Positions 1 to 11,550 of a stretch of DNA of 64,000 nucleotides are shown one piece after another. The position numbers and the translations under genes were made by a program. Source of the stretch: Antilocapra americana (Eukaryota > Chordata > Mammalia > Artiodactyla > Antilocapridae); assembly GCA_007570785.1 (NCBI GenBank), contig ML660201.1, positions 41,120,863-41,184,862 on the forward strand, written 5' to 3'. The notes under the pieces were generated by a model that was not told the origin of the DNA, ran no database searches, and saw only the letters and a list, made by a program, of their open reading frames with translations. Position 1 is the stretch's first letter. Each line of letters starts with the position of its first letter.

Positions 1-1160
1 GTCAGGAGAGGGAATAGCATCTCAGGCTGAGGAAGCAGTGTGAGTGAAAATACGGTGACAAGAGAGAGTATGTTCAAGGAATTCCTCATAGTATTGGGTG
101 GCTGGAAAAGGGAAGGCAAATGGAAAGATGTGGAGAGTCTGACTCTATGAATGTTGAAAAAAACATTTCTGGAACACACAACTGCGAGTATGTGGTGGTG
201 TCCCAGTGAATGTGCAACTGTTTCTTCTGTGGACGCCTGCCATTCCTGGAGGCTGCAAAGTGATCCCTTTCTCCTGAAGGAAGATATAAAGGCTTGCTAT
301 TCTGCTCTCAAGACATAGTGCCTTGACTCCACGGTACTGGCAGGCCAAGTTTGTCCCTCCCGGGGTCACTGCTAGAGATACAGCTGCTCTTACAACTTGT
401 AATGCCATGGCACAAAACAGGTCCCTGATCATAAGTGTTCTCAGACTCAGACTCCAGGGCCACACTTGCTTAGATAAAGGTAAAACCACATGGACCATGG
501 CTTTCCTCTTATATTAAAATATAGATTTTATTTTATTCAGCTCTGGTGAGGTCAACAGATCAGGAGAAGACTGCCATTGAAAAGATAGTTTGTACTCACC
601 ATTCCCATGAGGAGGGGACATGCCATCCCATGCGAGGGATGGTGAGGGAGACACAAGGAAACTAAATTAGAGTCAGTCAGAAAGTAGAGGGAGTGAGGGG
701 AAAACATGGGCAAGAGGCTTTATTGTGGTTTCCATGGGAAGGAATGGTTGAGGCAGGGTAAGCAGGTTTAGGGTTGGCTAGTTTGAATAATTTCAATAGG
801 CTCTGGAGCTTGATGGCTGTTCCCAGTTGTTTGGTACCTGGCCTTTGGATGATTAGGACTGGGAAATAGTGGCCCTGAATATGAGATCCTGATATAGGTG
901 GTGGTGGGGGTGTGGACTCTGGATTGATTGGTTTGTATATGAAAATCACACAGGTGAGCCCTTTAGTGTTTCTAGGAATTGGTCAGCCCTGAGAGGGAAA
1001 GTCTCTTCGCGGTTAGCAAGGCCACACAGGTCAAAGCATCATAATACAAAAAACTTAAAAAAAAAAGTGGTTAATGGCCTTGATAATGTAAGAAAACGGT
1101 GTCCTTCAGGAATTTACAGAAACTCTAATATTTCTAATACGTACACATATACATACGTAT
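1..1160. other. unrecognised sequence, possibly an old LTR-type repeat
   Basis: No exon seen. The stretch from about 540 to 1010 has the texture of an old long-terminal-repeat copy: a run of T near 525-535, then G-rich text containing AGGCTTTATTGTGGTTTCC and GAGCCCTTTAGTG. I cannot assign a family. The open frames on both strands here have no family resemblance and look fortuitous. Confidence 0.3.
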
Positions 1161-1290
1161 ACATGGTGGTCCAGTGGTTAAGACTGTGTTCCCAGTGCAG
1201 GGGGCCTGGGTTCAACCCCTGGTCAGGAAACTAGAGCCCGCACGCTGCAACTAAGACCCAGCTCAGACACATCCACCACACCACTGCAAA
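1161..1290 (+). repeat. CHR-type SINE fragment (tRNA-Glu derived)
   Basis: Reads TGGTGGTCCAGTGGTTAAGA, then a box-B-like GGTTCAACCCCTGGTC and a GCAACTAAGACCCA segment, the pattern of cetartiodactyl CHR SINEs. The 5' end and the middle of the family are missing, so it is a diverged or internally deleted copy. Confidence 0.7.
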
Positions 1291-4200
1291 ACAGGTAGTG
1301 TTTCAGTTTGTGGGTGTTAGGTCACAGAGGGTTTGCACATGAAGGCCTCTCTTCACCTGCGTGCTTTCTTATGCCTGGAGGGGACTGATGGTATGAAACA
1401 CTATGAAAAGCACCGAGTTCATATTTTCCACATTATCCACATGGCTGCTTTCATAGAAGCTCTTCATAGTAATGTTTTCAACTTGATTCTTTCATTTATT
1501 AACACCTTTTACTAAATGTACCCCTTCTTCCTATATTCAAGACCTTAGGAAAGAAGGCTTGTCTTCTCACAAGGCACTACTACAGCAGCTGATGTCTCCT
1601 ATGAATTGGAACTTGTATGATGGGCCCTGTCAACTTGTTTTAACTCTCAGAAAGAATATTAACCCCCGCATGTAGGAGATGGAGAGACATGCTTGGGGTT
1701 GCTGTCCAGGATTTTATACATGAGAACCAGAGAAGCTCTTCTTAACTTTTCATATTGCCTCTTTGGAGACCACCTCCCTAAAAGAACAAATGGTTTCGAT
1801 GTATTTTTCCTGCCCTTGTATCTAATAACTCTGATGATGGTACTTTACAGGATACTGCTCAGGTTTATTTATTAGGTCATGTTTGCAGTAATATTAGAAT
1901 TTTGCAGAGGAGTAACATGTTGACCTGCTAGTGGAAATGAGAAATTTGTTTTTTCTCCTTGCCTGAACACCCCATATCTTGAACATGTATTATCTTTATC
2001 ATAGTAAAGTACTTTGTAACCATCTCTGCTGTTTTTCTCATAATATAGGAAGTTAGCTAAATGAATGAACTCTACTTTCCAGCTTGTCCCTGAACTTACA
2101 TATTTCGGATTGTGATTTTCAAACTCCAGGATCATCTTTTAATGATAACAACCATCCAGAACTAAATTGTTTAACATGGTATTTTCCTTAGAGACTATAG
2201 TGGAATTGATAGCCTCTGTAACAACAATTTTGTACCTTTCATAAATATGTATGTGTGTGTGTGTTATTCTCTCATTCCAGGCTTATTACTCTTTGCTAAT
2301 ATGCTGTTGCTTGGGATTAGTTAATTAAACATGACTAGTGACAAAAATTGCTTAACTTGATTTCTGGGTTATATGCTGCTTTTGGAATGGCAAGAAAGCA
2401 GAGTCTAGAAAATACATTCACTCTGTTAAATCTTTATTTATTTTCTAAGGAGTGAGAGAGCATTTTTACCCAAGTGGTGAGAACCTCCTGGAGTTGATTG
2501 ACTTAAATTAGCTTGATTGCTTTTTATCAATCGCAGCTGCACTGTTTAGCATAAAAATGCAAAACATCTAAAAAGCATTTGCCTTGCAGCATTCTAGAAA
2601 GATGTTTTTAGTTAGTTTTAAGATGTTTCAAATTTTTATTCTGCACAGATTCTCTGAGAATGTATCCAGAACATATCTAGTTACAGAGAATTAGTACAGA
2701 TATTGTAAACTTTGAGAAAATGAATTAAAGAAAATATGCTGTTTTATGAATTACATATTTAGAATTTGGGCTTTTTAGCTTTTAAATGTCTCTCATAAGT
2801 TAAACAGTTCAGCAATATTTGTTGCAGTGGCCGAGCCAAGCAAACCGCTGCTAAACATTAAAAAACAGTCTTTGAAACTTTTCACATAATGAGCCATTTG
2901 GCCTTTCTTGTGGAGCTGTGACATGGTTCAGTGGAAACTAGCTGTTGTAAAGTTAGGTAAAACCAGCTTTGTCTTGAAATCCTATGAATGAATTTCAGAC
3001 CATCATCTTCATTTTCTCCCTAACTTAGTTTAATGATGGGCATGGCTGACTTACTGAATGTCTTCTTGTGTGGGTGTTGCTGGGAGTGGTCCACTCTGGA
3101 ACCCATTCCATTCTCTTTCTGAATCAACTGCTGTTTTTTTTTTTTAATATCCCCCTATTTGATAGATTTTTGTTCTTTGGTGTTTTGGACATAATCAGCA
3201 TCAAAATTAGAAGATGCACTCTCAGAGTTGATGAGAGAGAAAAAGGGAGACGAGAGGGAGGGAGATAGAGGAGAGGGAGAGAAAGGAGGACAAGCTAGTT
3301 TCTTGTCATATTTTTGTGAAAAATCACCTACAGGTCTTGGCTGATAGAGAACCAGTCTCTTTCGGACACTAGGACTTGAGTTCATAGAACAGAGCTTCAT
3401 GGACGCACCAGGGGCGTGTTCTTTCATCATGAGCTCGGGGTTGCAATTCATGCATATAAGGCAGGTTTTCCCTTTAAGTGTATTTTTTGAGTGGAGTACT
3501 GTCTTTTCTTTGCTGGACATTGCAGAAGTCCTGTGTGTGAGAAGGGCATGTGCCTTCCATCACCTGGCCAATTTTTCTCCTTTTAAAGGATGTGAAGGGT
3601 CACCCTCTTGGGTCTGTAATGCTCTTGGGCCATGTGCCCTCAGTTGGAGAGAGAATTGGAGTCCTTGAGTCATTGTCAGGCAGTAGGCATCCTCACCTTT
3701 GTGAAAGCAACTGCTGGGTATTGATCCATTTATCAATCAAAAGAGGCACAGGAATTCCATATCAACAGGTGGGGCCCCTGATAAGAGCAGATGTGTGTCC
3801 TGCACTCCAGAGGTGACCTTTCAGATATGAGATTAATGAGTTCAAAGGCTTTTTCCATAGCTTTTCAGTCTCTTTTATCCGTGTAGCTTTGTGGAATCAA
3901 ATAAGCCACATGATTCTAGGGAAATTTTTGAAAAATTCTTACCTGTTTCAATACTGCCTGCAGGGTACTTTCCAAAAATCCTTCTTCCCCTCAGTTTTAA
4001 TGTATTATTAGTATGTTCTAATGATATTGGTGTTTAAATTGTTCGTAATTTTTACATTATGATAGTTTAAAAGTTATTTCCCTGTTCCTGTCTAATCTTT
4101 GTTATGCTCTTCGCATTATGTATCATATAGTTGCTTCTACAATAGATCTAAAATTTAGGTTTTTGAGTTTTTAAATTTAACATAGTGTAATTAAAAGTGT

Positions 4201-4931
4201 GTCTCTGTGTTTATAATCCTCCTGATTTTTTACTGTTATTGGCATTGTGTGCTCTGATTTACCCAGGCATGCTTCTACTTTTGGTCACTGCAGTCATTTC
4301 TAAAAATTTTCACTGGTTATATGTACTGTTTCAGTGAGAATGTCTCTTAATGTTAGAAGTCCAGCATAGCATTATTATGCTTTGTTTTGACTTTAATTAT
4401 TAAATAGGATTAAAAGTGTTTACTGGGTGTATTTTCTCTGTGAATCTCATGTGGTGGCTTCTCACTTAGTATAATTATACTTAGCGATATTAACTCTGTC
4501 TTCATACAAATATTTACTCCATTTTTTTTTCCCTTTAAATTTTGGTTTTGTGAGTTTTCATCAAGTTTCTGGCTATAAATGTAGTTGAATCTGTCAACCA
4601 TTTTTGCCCTCACTTCTTTGGTTCTCCAAAGATTAATTTATTTAAATGGTCTTTCTTCATTGTTCAGTCTTGATTCAATCTTCATCTTATTTCCCATATG
4701 TAATTGGTGTTCTGCGGGGGAGCTCTCTCTCTCTCCTCAGTTTGATTGATTGTAGTATATCTTTCATTGAGCTCCCCTGCTTTGTGTTCTAGTTAGGAAG
4801 GGAGATTGCTACCCTAAATCCAAAATTGAATTTTGAGAATAATATTTGATATGCTTACTGACTTTTACCCCATTTTATTATTAGTACCATATTATCTGTT
4901 TCATCATCTGTGGAGTACACTCAGTCTGCAA
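1291..4931. other. intronic sequence without recognised genes
   Basis: Mostly unique A/T-rich sequence. It holds a short (GT)n near 2248-2265, a T run near 3135-3145, and a purine-rich GA tract at about 3228-3300. The part from about 2450 to 2960 looks unusually compact and repeat-free (see findings). Open frames of up to about 120 codons over the GA tract come from its composition, not from a gene. Confidence 0.55.
3228..3300 (+). repeat. GA-rich low-complexity tract
   Basis: About 70 bp almost wholly of G and A, irregular GAGAGAGG/GGGAGA units with scattered T and C. It is polypurine simple sequence. Confidence 0.8.
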
Positions 4932-6868
4932 ATTGTTGTTGTTCAGTCAGGAAGTCATATCCCACTCTTTGCAACATCATACAGCATGCCAGGCTTCCCT
5001 GCCCTCTCTCTCTTCCAGAGTTTGCTCAAACTTATGTTCATTGAGTCAGTGATGCTACCTAACCATCTGATCCTTCACTGCCCACTTCTCCTCCTGCCCT
5101 CAATCTTTCCCAGCATCAGGGTCTTTTCCAATGAGCTGGCTCTTCACATCAGGTGGCCAAATTATTGGAGCTTTAGGTTCAGCATATTCAGGCTGAATTT
5201 CCTTTAGAATTGACTACTTTGATCTCTTTGTTGTCCAGGGGACTCTCAAGAGTCTTCTCCAACATCACAGTTCAAAAGCATCAATTCTTGGGCACTCAGC
5301 ATGATTCAGCTCTCATATCTGTACATGACTGCTGGAAAAACCCATAGCTTTGACTATCTGGACCTTTGTTTCCAAAGTGATTTCTCTGCTTTTTAATATG
5401 ATGTCTAGGTTTCTCATAGCTTTTATTCCAAGAAGCAAGTGTCTTTTAACTTTATGGTTGCAGTCACCGTCCACAGTGGTTTTGGAGCCCAAGAAAATAA
5501 AGTGTGTCTCTGTTTCTACTTATTGGCCCACCTATTTGTCATGAAGTCATTTTTTGAATGTTGATTTTTAAGCCAGCTTTTTCATTCTCCTCTTTGTACC
5601 TTCAACAAGAGGCTTTTTAGTTCCTCTATACTTTCAGCCATTAGGGTAGCATCATCTGCACATATGAGATTGTTGACATTTCTCTCAGATGTTTTGATTC
5701 TAGCTTGTGATTCATCCAGCCTTGGATTTCACATGATGTACCCTGCATAGAAGTTAAATAAGCGGGGTGACAATATATAGACTTGATATACTCCTTTCCT
5801 GATTTGGAACCAGTCTGTTGTTCCATGTCCAGTTCTAACTGTTGCTTCTTTACCTGCATACAGGTTTCTCAGTAGACGGGTATGGTGGTCTGGTATTCTC
5901 TTTAAGGATTTTCCACATCTGGAAGTTCTCAGTTCACATACTGTTGAAGTCTAGCTTGAAGGATTTTGAGCATTACCTTGCTAGCATGTGAAATGCGCAC
6001 AGTGGTACAGTAGTTTGATCATTCTTTGGCACTGCCCTTCTTTGGGATTAAAATGAAAACTGACCTTTTCTAGTCCTGTGACCACTACTGAGTTTTTCAT
6101 ATTTGCTGGCATACTGAGTCCAGCACTTTCATAGCATCATCTTTGAGGATTTGAAATAGCTCAGCTGGAATTCTGTCACCTGCTATAGCTTTGTTCATAG
6201 TAATGCTTCGTGAGGCCTGCCTGACTTCACACTCAGGATGTCTGGCTCTGGGTGAGTGGTCATATCATCGTGGTTATCCAGGCCATTAAGACCTTTTTGT
6301 ACAATTCTTCTGTGTATTCTTGCTGCCTTTTCTTAATCTCCTCTACTTCTGTTAGGTCTTTACTGTTTCTATCCTTCATTATGCCTATCATTGTATGAAA
6401 TATTTCCTTGGTACCTCTGATTTTCTTGAAGTGATCTCAAGTCTTTCCCATTGTGTTTTTTTCTCTATTTCTTTGCAGTGTTCACTTAAGAAGGCTTTCT
6501 TATCTCTTCATGCTCTTCTTTGGAACTCTGCATTCAGTTGAGTATATCTTTCTCTTTCTCCTTTGCCTTTTGCTTCTCTTTTCTCAGCTATTTGTAAGGC
6601 CTTCTCAGACAGCCATTTTGTCTTCTTGGATTTATTTTTCTTCAAGATGGTTTTGATCACTGCCTCCTGTACAGTGTTACGAACTACTCTCCATAGTTCT
6701 CCAGGCTCTGTCATCAGAACTAATCCCTTGAATCTATTTGTCACTTCCATTGTATAATCATGAGAGATTTGATTTAGGGCATACCTGAATGGCCTGGTGG
6801 TTTTCCCTACTTTCTTCAATTTAAGCCTGAATTTTGCAGTAAGGAGCTCATGATCTGAGCCACACTTG
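4932..6868 (-). mobile_element. BovB (RTE-clade) LINE, 5'-truncated, antisense
   Basis: Read on the minus strand this is the 3' two-thirds of BovB. The BovB 3' end is at the left (TTGTTGTTGTTCAGTCAGG). Moving right come the post-RT region (complement of TTGGAGCCCAAGAAAATAAA), the reverse-transcriptase region, and the linker between endonuclease and RT, where the minus-strand peptide KVGKTTRPFRYALNQIS is encoded near 6760-6819. The right edge, around TGAGCCACACTTGACTGGG, is the 5' truncation point. Frames are broken many times, so it cannot move. It carries no endonuclease. Confidence 0.92.
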
Positions 6869-8096
6869 ACTGGGCTTGCCTATTTAATTGTCTTACTTTC
6901 TTGCTATGTTATTCCAGTGAAAAAAGATAGGAGCATCTCATACACTATTGTTTGTTTCCTCTAAACTTAATATAGAGCCTGGAACTTGGTCAACGTTGAC
7001 AAAAAAAGTTGTTAAATGAATTTTTGAAAACATTTTTATTAATGAACCAATTTTTGGATAATATGTATGTTTTTGACAAGTTTTCTCTTAGAGTCCAAAA
7101 AATAAGAGCCAACTACTTGTCAGTATTGATGGGTTACTTGGAAGAAATTTAACTTAATTTCCACCCTTCTCCCCAGCCTTTCAGAAGTTCAGAATATCAA
7201 CACATCAATGAAAAGGACACAATGGTGTATATTATTCTTTGTCTTATTATAAATTTAAAGTAAATCTTTTCTTAGGCAAATGTAAAATTGTTAATAAGCT
7301 GTCTGTGGTGTTCTTTTAAATAAGATGGTTGTAACATCCTCCTCATTCTTTAACTCCACAATGTTTAGCAGAATTTTTACAAAGTGGAAGCTCACCTGTG
7401 AACCCAGTCCACAGATTTAGTTTAATGGACTCAGTGTTCTTTGTTTATTTGATATATTTTTTCTTAAACAAGGTTTTAAAAGATGCTTAAAATGAAAGAA
7501 AATCAGGATAGGTCACATAATAATGTAGATTGTGGTTTCCCTTAAGAAAGGTGAACCGACATGGCACTGCACTGCTGTGGCTCCCTCCCTCTTAGCAGCC
7601 TTGCTTGGGGGCTGAGACGCTGGCTGCCCCCTGGGATGAGATGTGTTTCCCCAGTTTGCCAAGTCCCTGTCCAGCCTGAGTTGCTCTTTGGTGTCATTCG
7701 CCTGATATCCTCTGCATTTAATTTGTGACTCTGGTCAGCTTTGTAAGTAAAATTAAGGAGGGAAAGATTAGCTAGTGAACATTTGAATAAACTATGAATG
7801 TAAGGACATCCAGGTGACAAGGATCTGGCAACAATTGCTATTGAAAGTGCCTGCCCCCTTTTCCTGGATTTCAAGTTTAATTCCTAATGGAAGCCCAATC
7901 AAAATGCATTTCTTTGCTCCCAACACCAACACAGGATGCAAAGGATGAGGGGGAGCTGTGATGTTTTTTGGCAATGTCATATATAGCGTATTTCCCTCAG
8001 CTCGGAAAGTCTAAGCACAAACATCTTGATTGTCTCGTTTGAGGCTCAGAGGAACCCCATTTCCTCTTGCTGAGTGGAACATATCCAACTTAGTAA
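6869..8096. other. intronic sequence without recognised features
   Basis: I see no repeat family or exon that I can name. Minus-strand open frames at about 7540-7980 have no recognisable domain and no splice context. Confidence 0.5.
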
Positions 8097-8112
8097 TTTT
8101 TTTTTTTTTTTT
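8097..8112 (+). repeat. poly(T) run
   Basis: About 16 consecutive T. It may be the tail of an old antisense retroposon, but the flanks are not recognisable. Confidence 0.6.
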
Positions 8113-8234
8113 GTCTCTAATGAATGACTTTCTCCCCTTCATTATTAGGATACTTAAACTATAATGGCTTCTTTGGGCCCTGATGTGGGAGGCAGAAAAG
8201 CAGAGTTATTGAATTCTGCTTGTCACCTAAGTTC

Positions 8235-8470
8235 TCCAGATGCCTATGTGCAGGCTACTCCGATAGGCAGATGAGGCTCAGTTCCGACTTCTAGTGGATG
8301 TGGGGTCATGGCTCAAGTCCTTCACTTTCCTGAGGCTCATTTTTCTTCTCTGAAAACTGGAGGAATGATGCTTTCTTCTTCATCATCATACCCTTAGGCT
8401 GGTGGGTAGTACTTCAGGTATTTAATAATTAACAGTAGGTTTGTTATTATTACAGTGTTGTTGACTTAGA
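8235..8470 (+). repeat. MIR SINE, diverged
   Basis: Contains a core like GGCTCAAGTCCTTCACTTTC, then GAGGCTCATTTTTCTTCTC and GAAAACTGGAGGAATGATG. This matches the MIR order of GGCAAGTCACTTAAC, CTCAGTTTCCTCATCTG and AAAATGGGGATAATA. Heavily diverged, as expected for an old mammal-wide SINE. Confidence 0.6.
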
Positions 8471-9942
8471 GAGGGACTGGTGTGAGCCCATCAAAAATCT
8501 GCTGGGAATACATGTGTATGAATAATGTGAATTCTTTGAATGAAAACAGTTGCTTTCTTTTCTGAAATTATTATATTCTTATTGTCCAATGTGTTAATGC
8601 TCTTATCTTCATGGGTGATACAAACTTGCTCTTGTGTTTGTTTTCCTGAGGTGTGAAAAGGATTTTGTGAAGGTGCAGGCCACAGGCCTCCATGTCCACA
8701 GCTCAGAGAGTGCAGGTTCTGCCCACTCATCTCTGAGCACAGCAGAGTGTGGCTGCTTTCAGAGCAGGCATCATCCTATCCAATGAAATGAATGTTTTTT
8801 TTTTTTTTCTCATAGTCTTTACCGAGATTAGAAAGAGCAAAATTTCATCAATCTTTGCCTGGAAAATAACTTTGCATTCAGAACTGTACCAAGAAGAGAA
8901 AAATAGAGGAGGATATTTTTCCTCCATAATTTGATTTACCCCAAAATATTTGTGTTGAGGACAATTGTCAGAGGTAAGAGAAAAAGTTTTTAGGTTCCAT
9001 TTCATATAATTCCATCTTATAGCATGTGCAGTCATGAAATAACCAGGACATTATTTTTACAGCTCTTACTTTACCATGACTCAAGCATAAATATGTTGCA
9101 GTTTAATAGTGTTGATAAAAGTAACTTGTGATGATGGGGAATATATAGAAAGGAATGGCATTTTAGCCCTGATCTTCTGAGTGAAGATATTTCAGAAAAT
9201 GTCTTCTTTACAAGTTCTTGGCGATTCTTAACAAAATTTGTCAAGACAAAATTTGGCATTTGAAAAATGTAAATTTGGTAGGCTATTTTGGCTCTTTATT
9301 TAAACAATACTTGCGATTGTTAGCAATCAAAATGAAAAAAAAAGAATCTGCTTCCAGTGGGACTACTCTAACTTACTTCTAGTATGTGGCTATTTTATCA
9401 AGTATAGATTTAAATCACAATGCATTATGTGTGGCCCTGGAAGCTTCTAAGGCAGTCTTCTAAGTGTTACAATTCTAAGACCTCCCACTCTGCCCTGGAG
9501 TTAGGTGCTTAGTCCGTACTTGCTCAGTGGTCCAGAGGGTGTTTGTTCAGGCACATATGTTCCACTGAAAGTGTTGGGTTCTGGGTAGGAGAGAGGAAAA
9601 CACTCAGACTATGAGCTTAGCTATAAATACGTTTGGAGAGTTTGCCGAATATAGAATATAATATTAAACTTACATTTGAAAAAGAACATTCTAGTGCAGT
9701 ATTTTCCACAGTACATTCCCTAGGATATTAATAGGATGTTATAAAAAAAGGGAGTGTTGGAGTTAAATAAGCTTGGGAAATGCTTATTATCCAAAGTTAA
9801 AGTGGACTTCACAGAGCAGTTAGCAAATTCTAGGAAGAGTGATTCCCAAATTAATTTTACCTTGGAACATTCTCCTACCCCACTCCCAGTCCTTTATTTC
9901 CCCAACAAGAGTACTTGTAGAACTGGTTTTCTCTGGAAATGC
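8471..9942. other. intronic sequence without recognised features
   Basis: A T run near 8797-8808 and A-rich runs near 9333 are the only simple sequence. No exon or nameable repeat is seen. Confidence 0.45.
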
Positions 9943-10385
9943 TTTTGGGAATGCTAGGATTATGCATAGTAATAAATTATCACAAAATCAGTGGCTTAAA
10001 ACCATAAAAATTTATTTCCTGACAGTTCTGAAGGCCACTTAGCCAAAATCAAGGTACTGGCAAGGCTGCACCCCCCTCCAGAAGGGGGAGAAACTTCTCC
10101 TGTCTTTTCTAGCTTTTAGTGCTCCAGGCATTCCTTGACTTGGCTTGCAGAAACTCTAGTTTCTGCCTTTATTTTCACATGGTCTTCTCATCTTCTGTCT
10201 GTGTCTTCTGATATGTGTGTCTTTTATTAGATTGGATTTTCATTGGATTTAAGGTCCACCCAGATGGTTCAGGATAATGTCATCATAAGATCCATAGTTA
10301 TATCTGAAAAGACCCTTTTTCCACATAAGGTCACATTCATAGGTTCTAGAACAGGGATATAACATTTTGGGAGGCACCAATCAAC
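9943..10385. repeat. ancient mammal-wide repeat, family not named
   Basis: Carries phrases shared by many old mammalian repeats: CAGTGGCTTAAAACCATAAA, TTTATTTCCTGACAGTTCTG, CTTTATTTTCACATGGTCTTC, AAGACCCTTTTTCCACATAAGGTCACATTCA, then GGGAGGCACCAATCAACCTAC. I recognise the pattern as interspersed and old, but cannot assign it to a named LTR or LINE subfamily without a library. Confidence 0.55.
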
Positions 10386-10933
10386 CTACTGTAAATACTA
10401 AGATGGTTTTTCAAAATTGGAGGATACTTAAGAAAAGCCTAATTCAAAGACAGGAATCCAGCTATGCCCATAAGCATGAAGATTCAGGGTTGAGTGTTCG
10501 AGGTGCAGAAATCCAATATTGGCATACAATTCTTGTGCCTTGCAGGCATTACCCTTTTATCCTGTCACTCACGGGTTCTGGATCCCTTCTTAACAAAGTC
10601 TCCATGAAGCTACTTCAGGTCAACTAGAGTGGGCATGTGAAGCAAAGAGGATCTCTGAGATGATAAACAGAGCAGAACTTTGAGGGGCATGAAGAGACAG
10701 TCTCAGTGAATGAATTCCTTAGCTTCTTACAGAACTCTAATTTGATGGACCCAGGGCACAAACATATTATTTTGTCCACCAAAACATGTATTACACATGG
10801 GGAATGCTTTGGGGATAGGATGGAGGTTTTGTGCATGTTTCTGGTCCTTTATGTGCCTCCCCACAAGATTAAAAGTGCCTGGTGAGAAGAAGCTCAACAG
10901 GGAAGAACTGCTCTCCTGTATTCCACTTCTGAG

Positions 10934-11047
10934 GTTTCTCTGGTGGCTCAGTGGTAAAGAATCCACATATCAGTGCAAGAGATGCAGGTTTGATCCCTGG
11001 GACGGGAAGAGTCCTTGGAGGAGGAAATGGCAACCCACTTCAGTATT
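10934..11047 (+). repeat. Bov-tA SINE, 5' half (interrupted)
   Basis: Starts in the tRNA-Glu-related head (TCTCTGGTGGCTCAGTGG), with the box-B-like GGTTTGATCCCTGGGA, and runs to AACCCACTTCAGTATT. The SINE resumes at 11477, so a BovB piece has inserted inside it. Confidence 0.9.
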
Positions 11048-11476
11048 GTTGTTGTTTTTCAGTTGCTCATTCACGTCTGACTCTTTGCAACCCCATGGAG
11101 TAGAGCTCACCAGGCTTCCCTGTCCTTCACTATCTCCCTGAGTTTGCTTAAACTCATGTCCCTTGAGTTGGTGATGCCATCCAACTATCTCATCCTCTGT
11201 GACTCTCTTCTCCTCGTGCCCTCAATCTTTCCCAGCATCAGGGTCTTTTCCAATGAGTCAGCTGTTTGCATCAGGTGGCCAGAGTATTGACACTCCAGCT
11301 TCAGCATCAGTCCTTCCAATGAATATTCAGGCTTAATTTCCATTAGGATTGAGTGGTTTGTCCAAGGGACTCTCAAGAGTCTTCTCCAGCACCACTTTGA
11401 AAACATCAATTCTTCAGCACTAAGTCTACTTTATGTTCCAACTCGCTCATCCATACATAACTACTGGAGAAACCGT
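11048..11476 (-). mobile_element. BovB 3' end, antisense, nested in Bov-tA
   Basis: BovB 3' end reads from GTTGTTGTTTTTCAGTTGC at the left to ACTACTGGAGAAACC at the right, about 430 bp. It sits inside a Bov-tA. The flanks carry the 11-bp duplication ACTTCAGTATT (11037-11047) / ACTCCAGTATT (11477-11487), one mismatch apart. Confidence 0.88.
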
Positions 11477-11550
11477 ACTCCAGTATTCTTACCTGGGAAA
11501 TCCCATGGAGGATTTCAGAGGAGCCTGGCAGGCTCACAAAGCATTAGATA
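11477..11550 (+). repeat. Bov-tA SINE, 3' half (interrupted)
   Basis: Continues the SINE at 10934: ACTCCAGTATTCTTACCTGG, CCCATGGAGGATTTCAGAGG, AGCCTGGCAGGCT, CACAAAG. The join with 10934-11047 is seamless once the nested BovB and one duplication copy are removed. Confidence 0.85.

Noticed and set aside
145..498. 117-codon minus-strand open frame
   Set aside because: No recognisable domain or splice context, and an overlapping frame is open on the other strand; chance is the simplest reading.
3155..3520. 121-codon minus-strand open frame
   Set aside because: It crosses a GA-rich simple tract that removes stops. The peptide is Ser/Pro low-complexity with no family resemblance.
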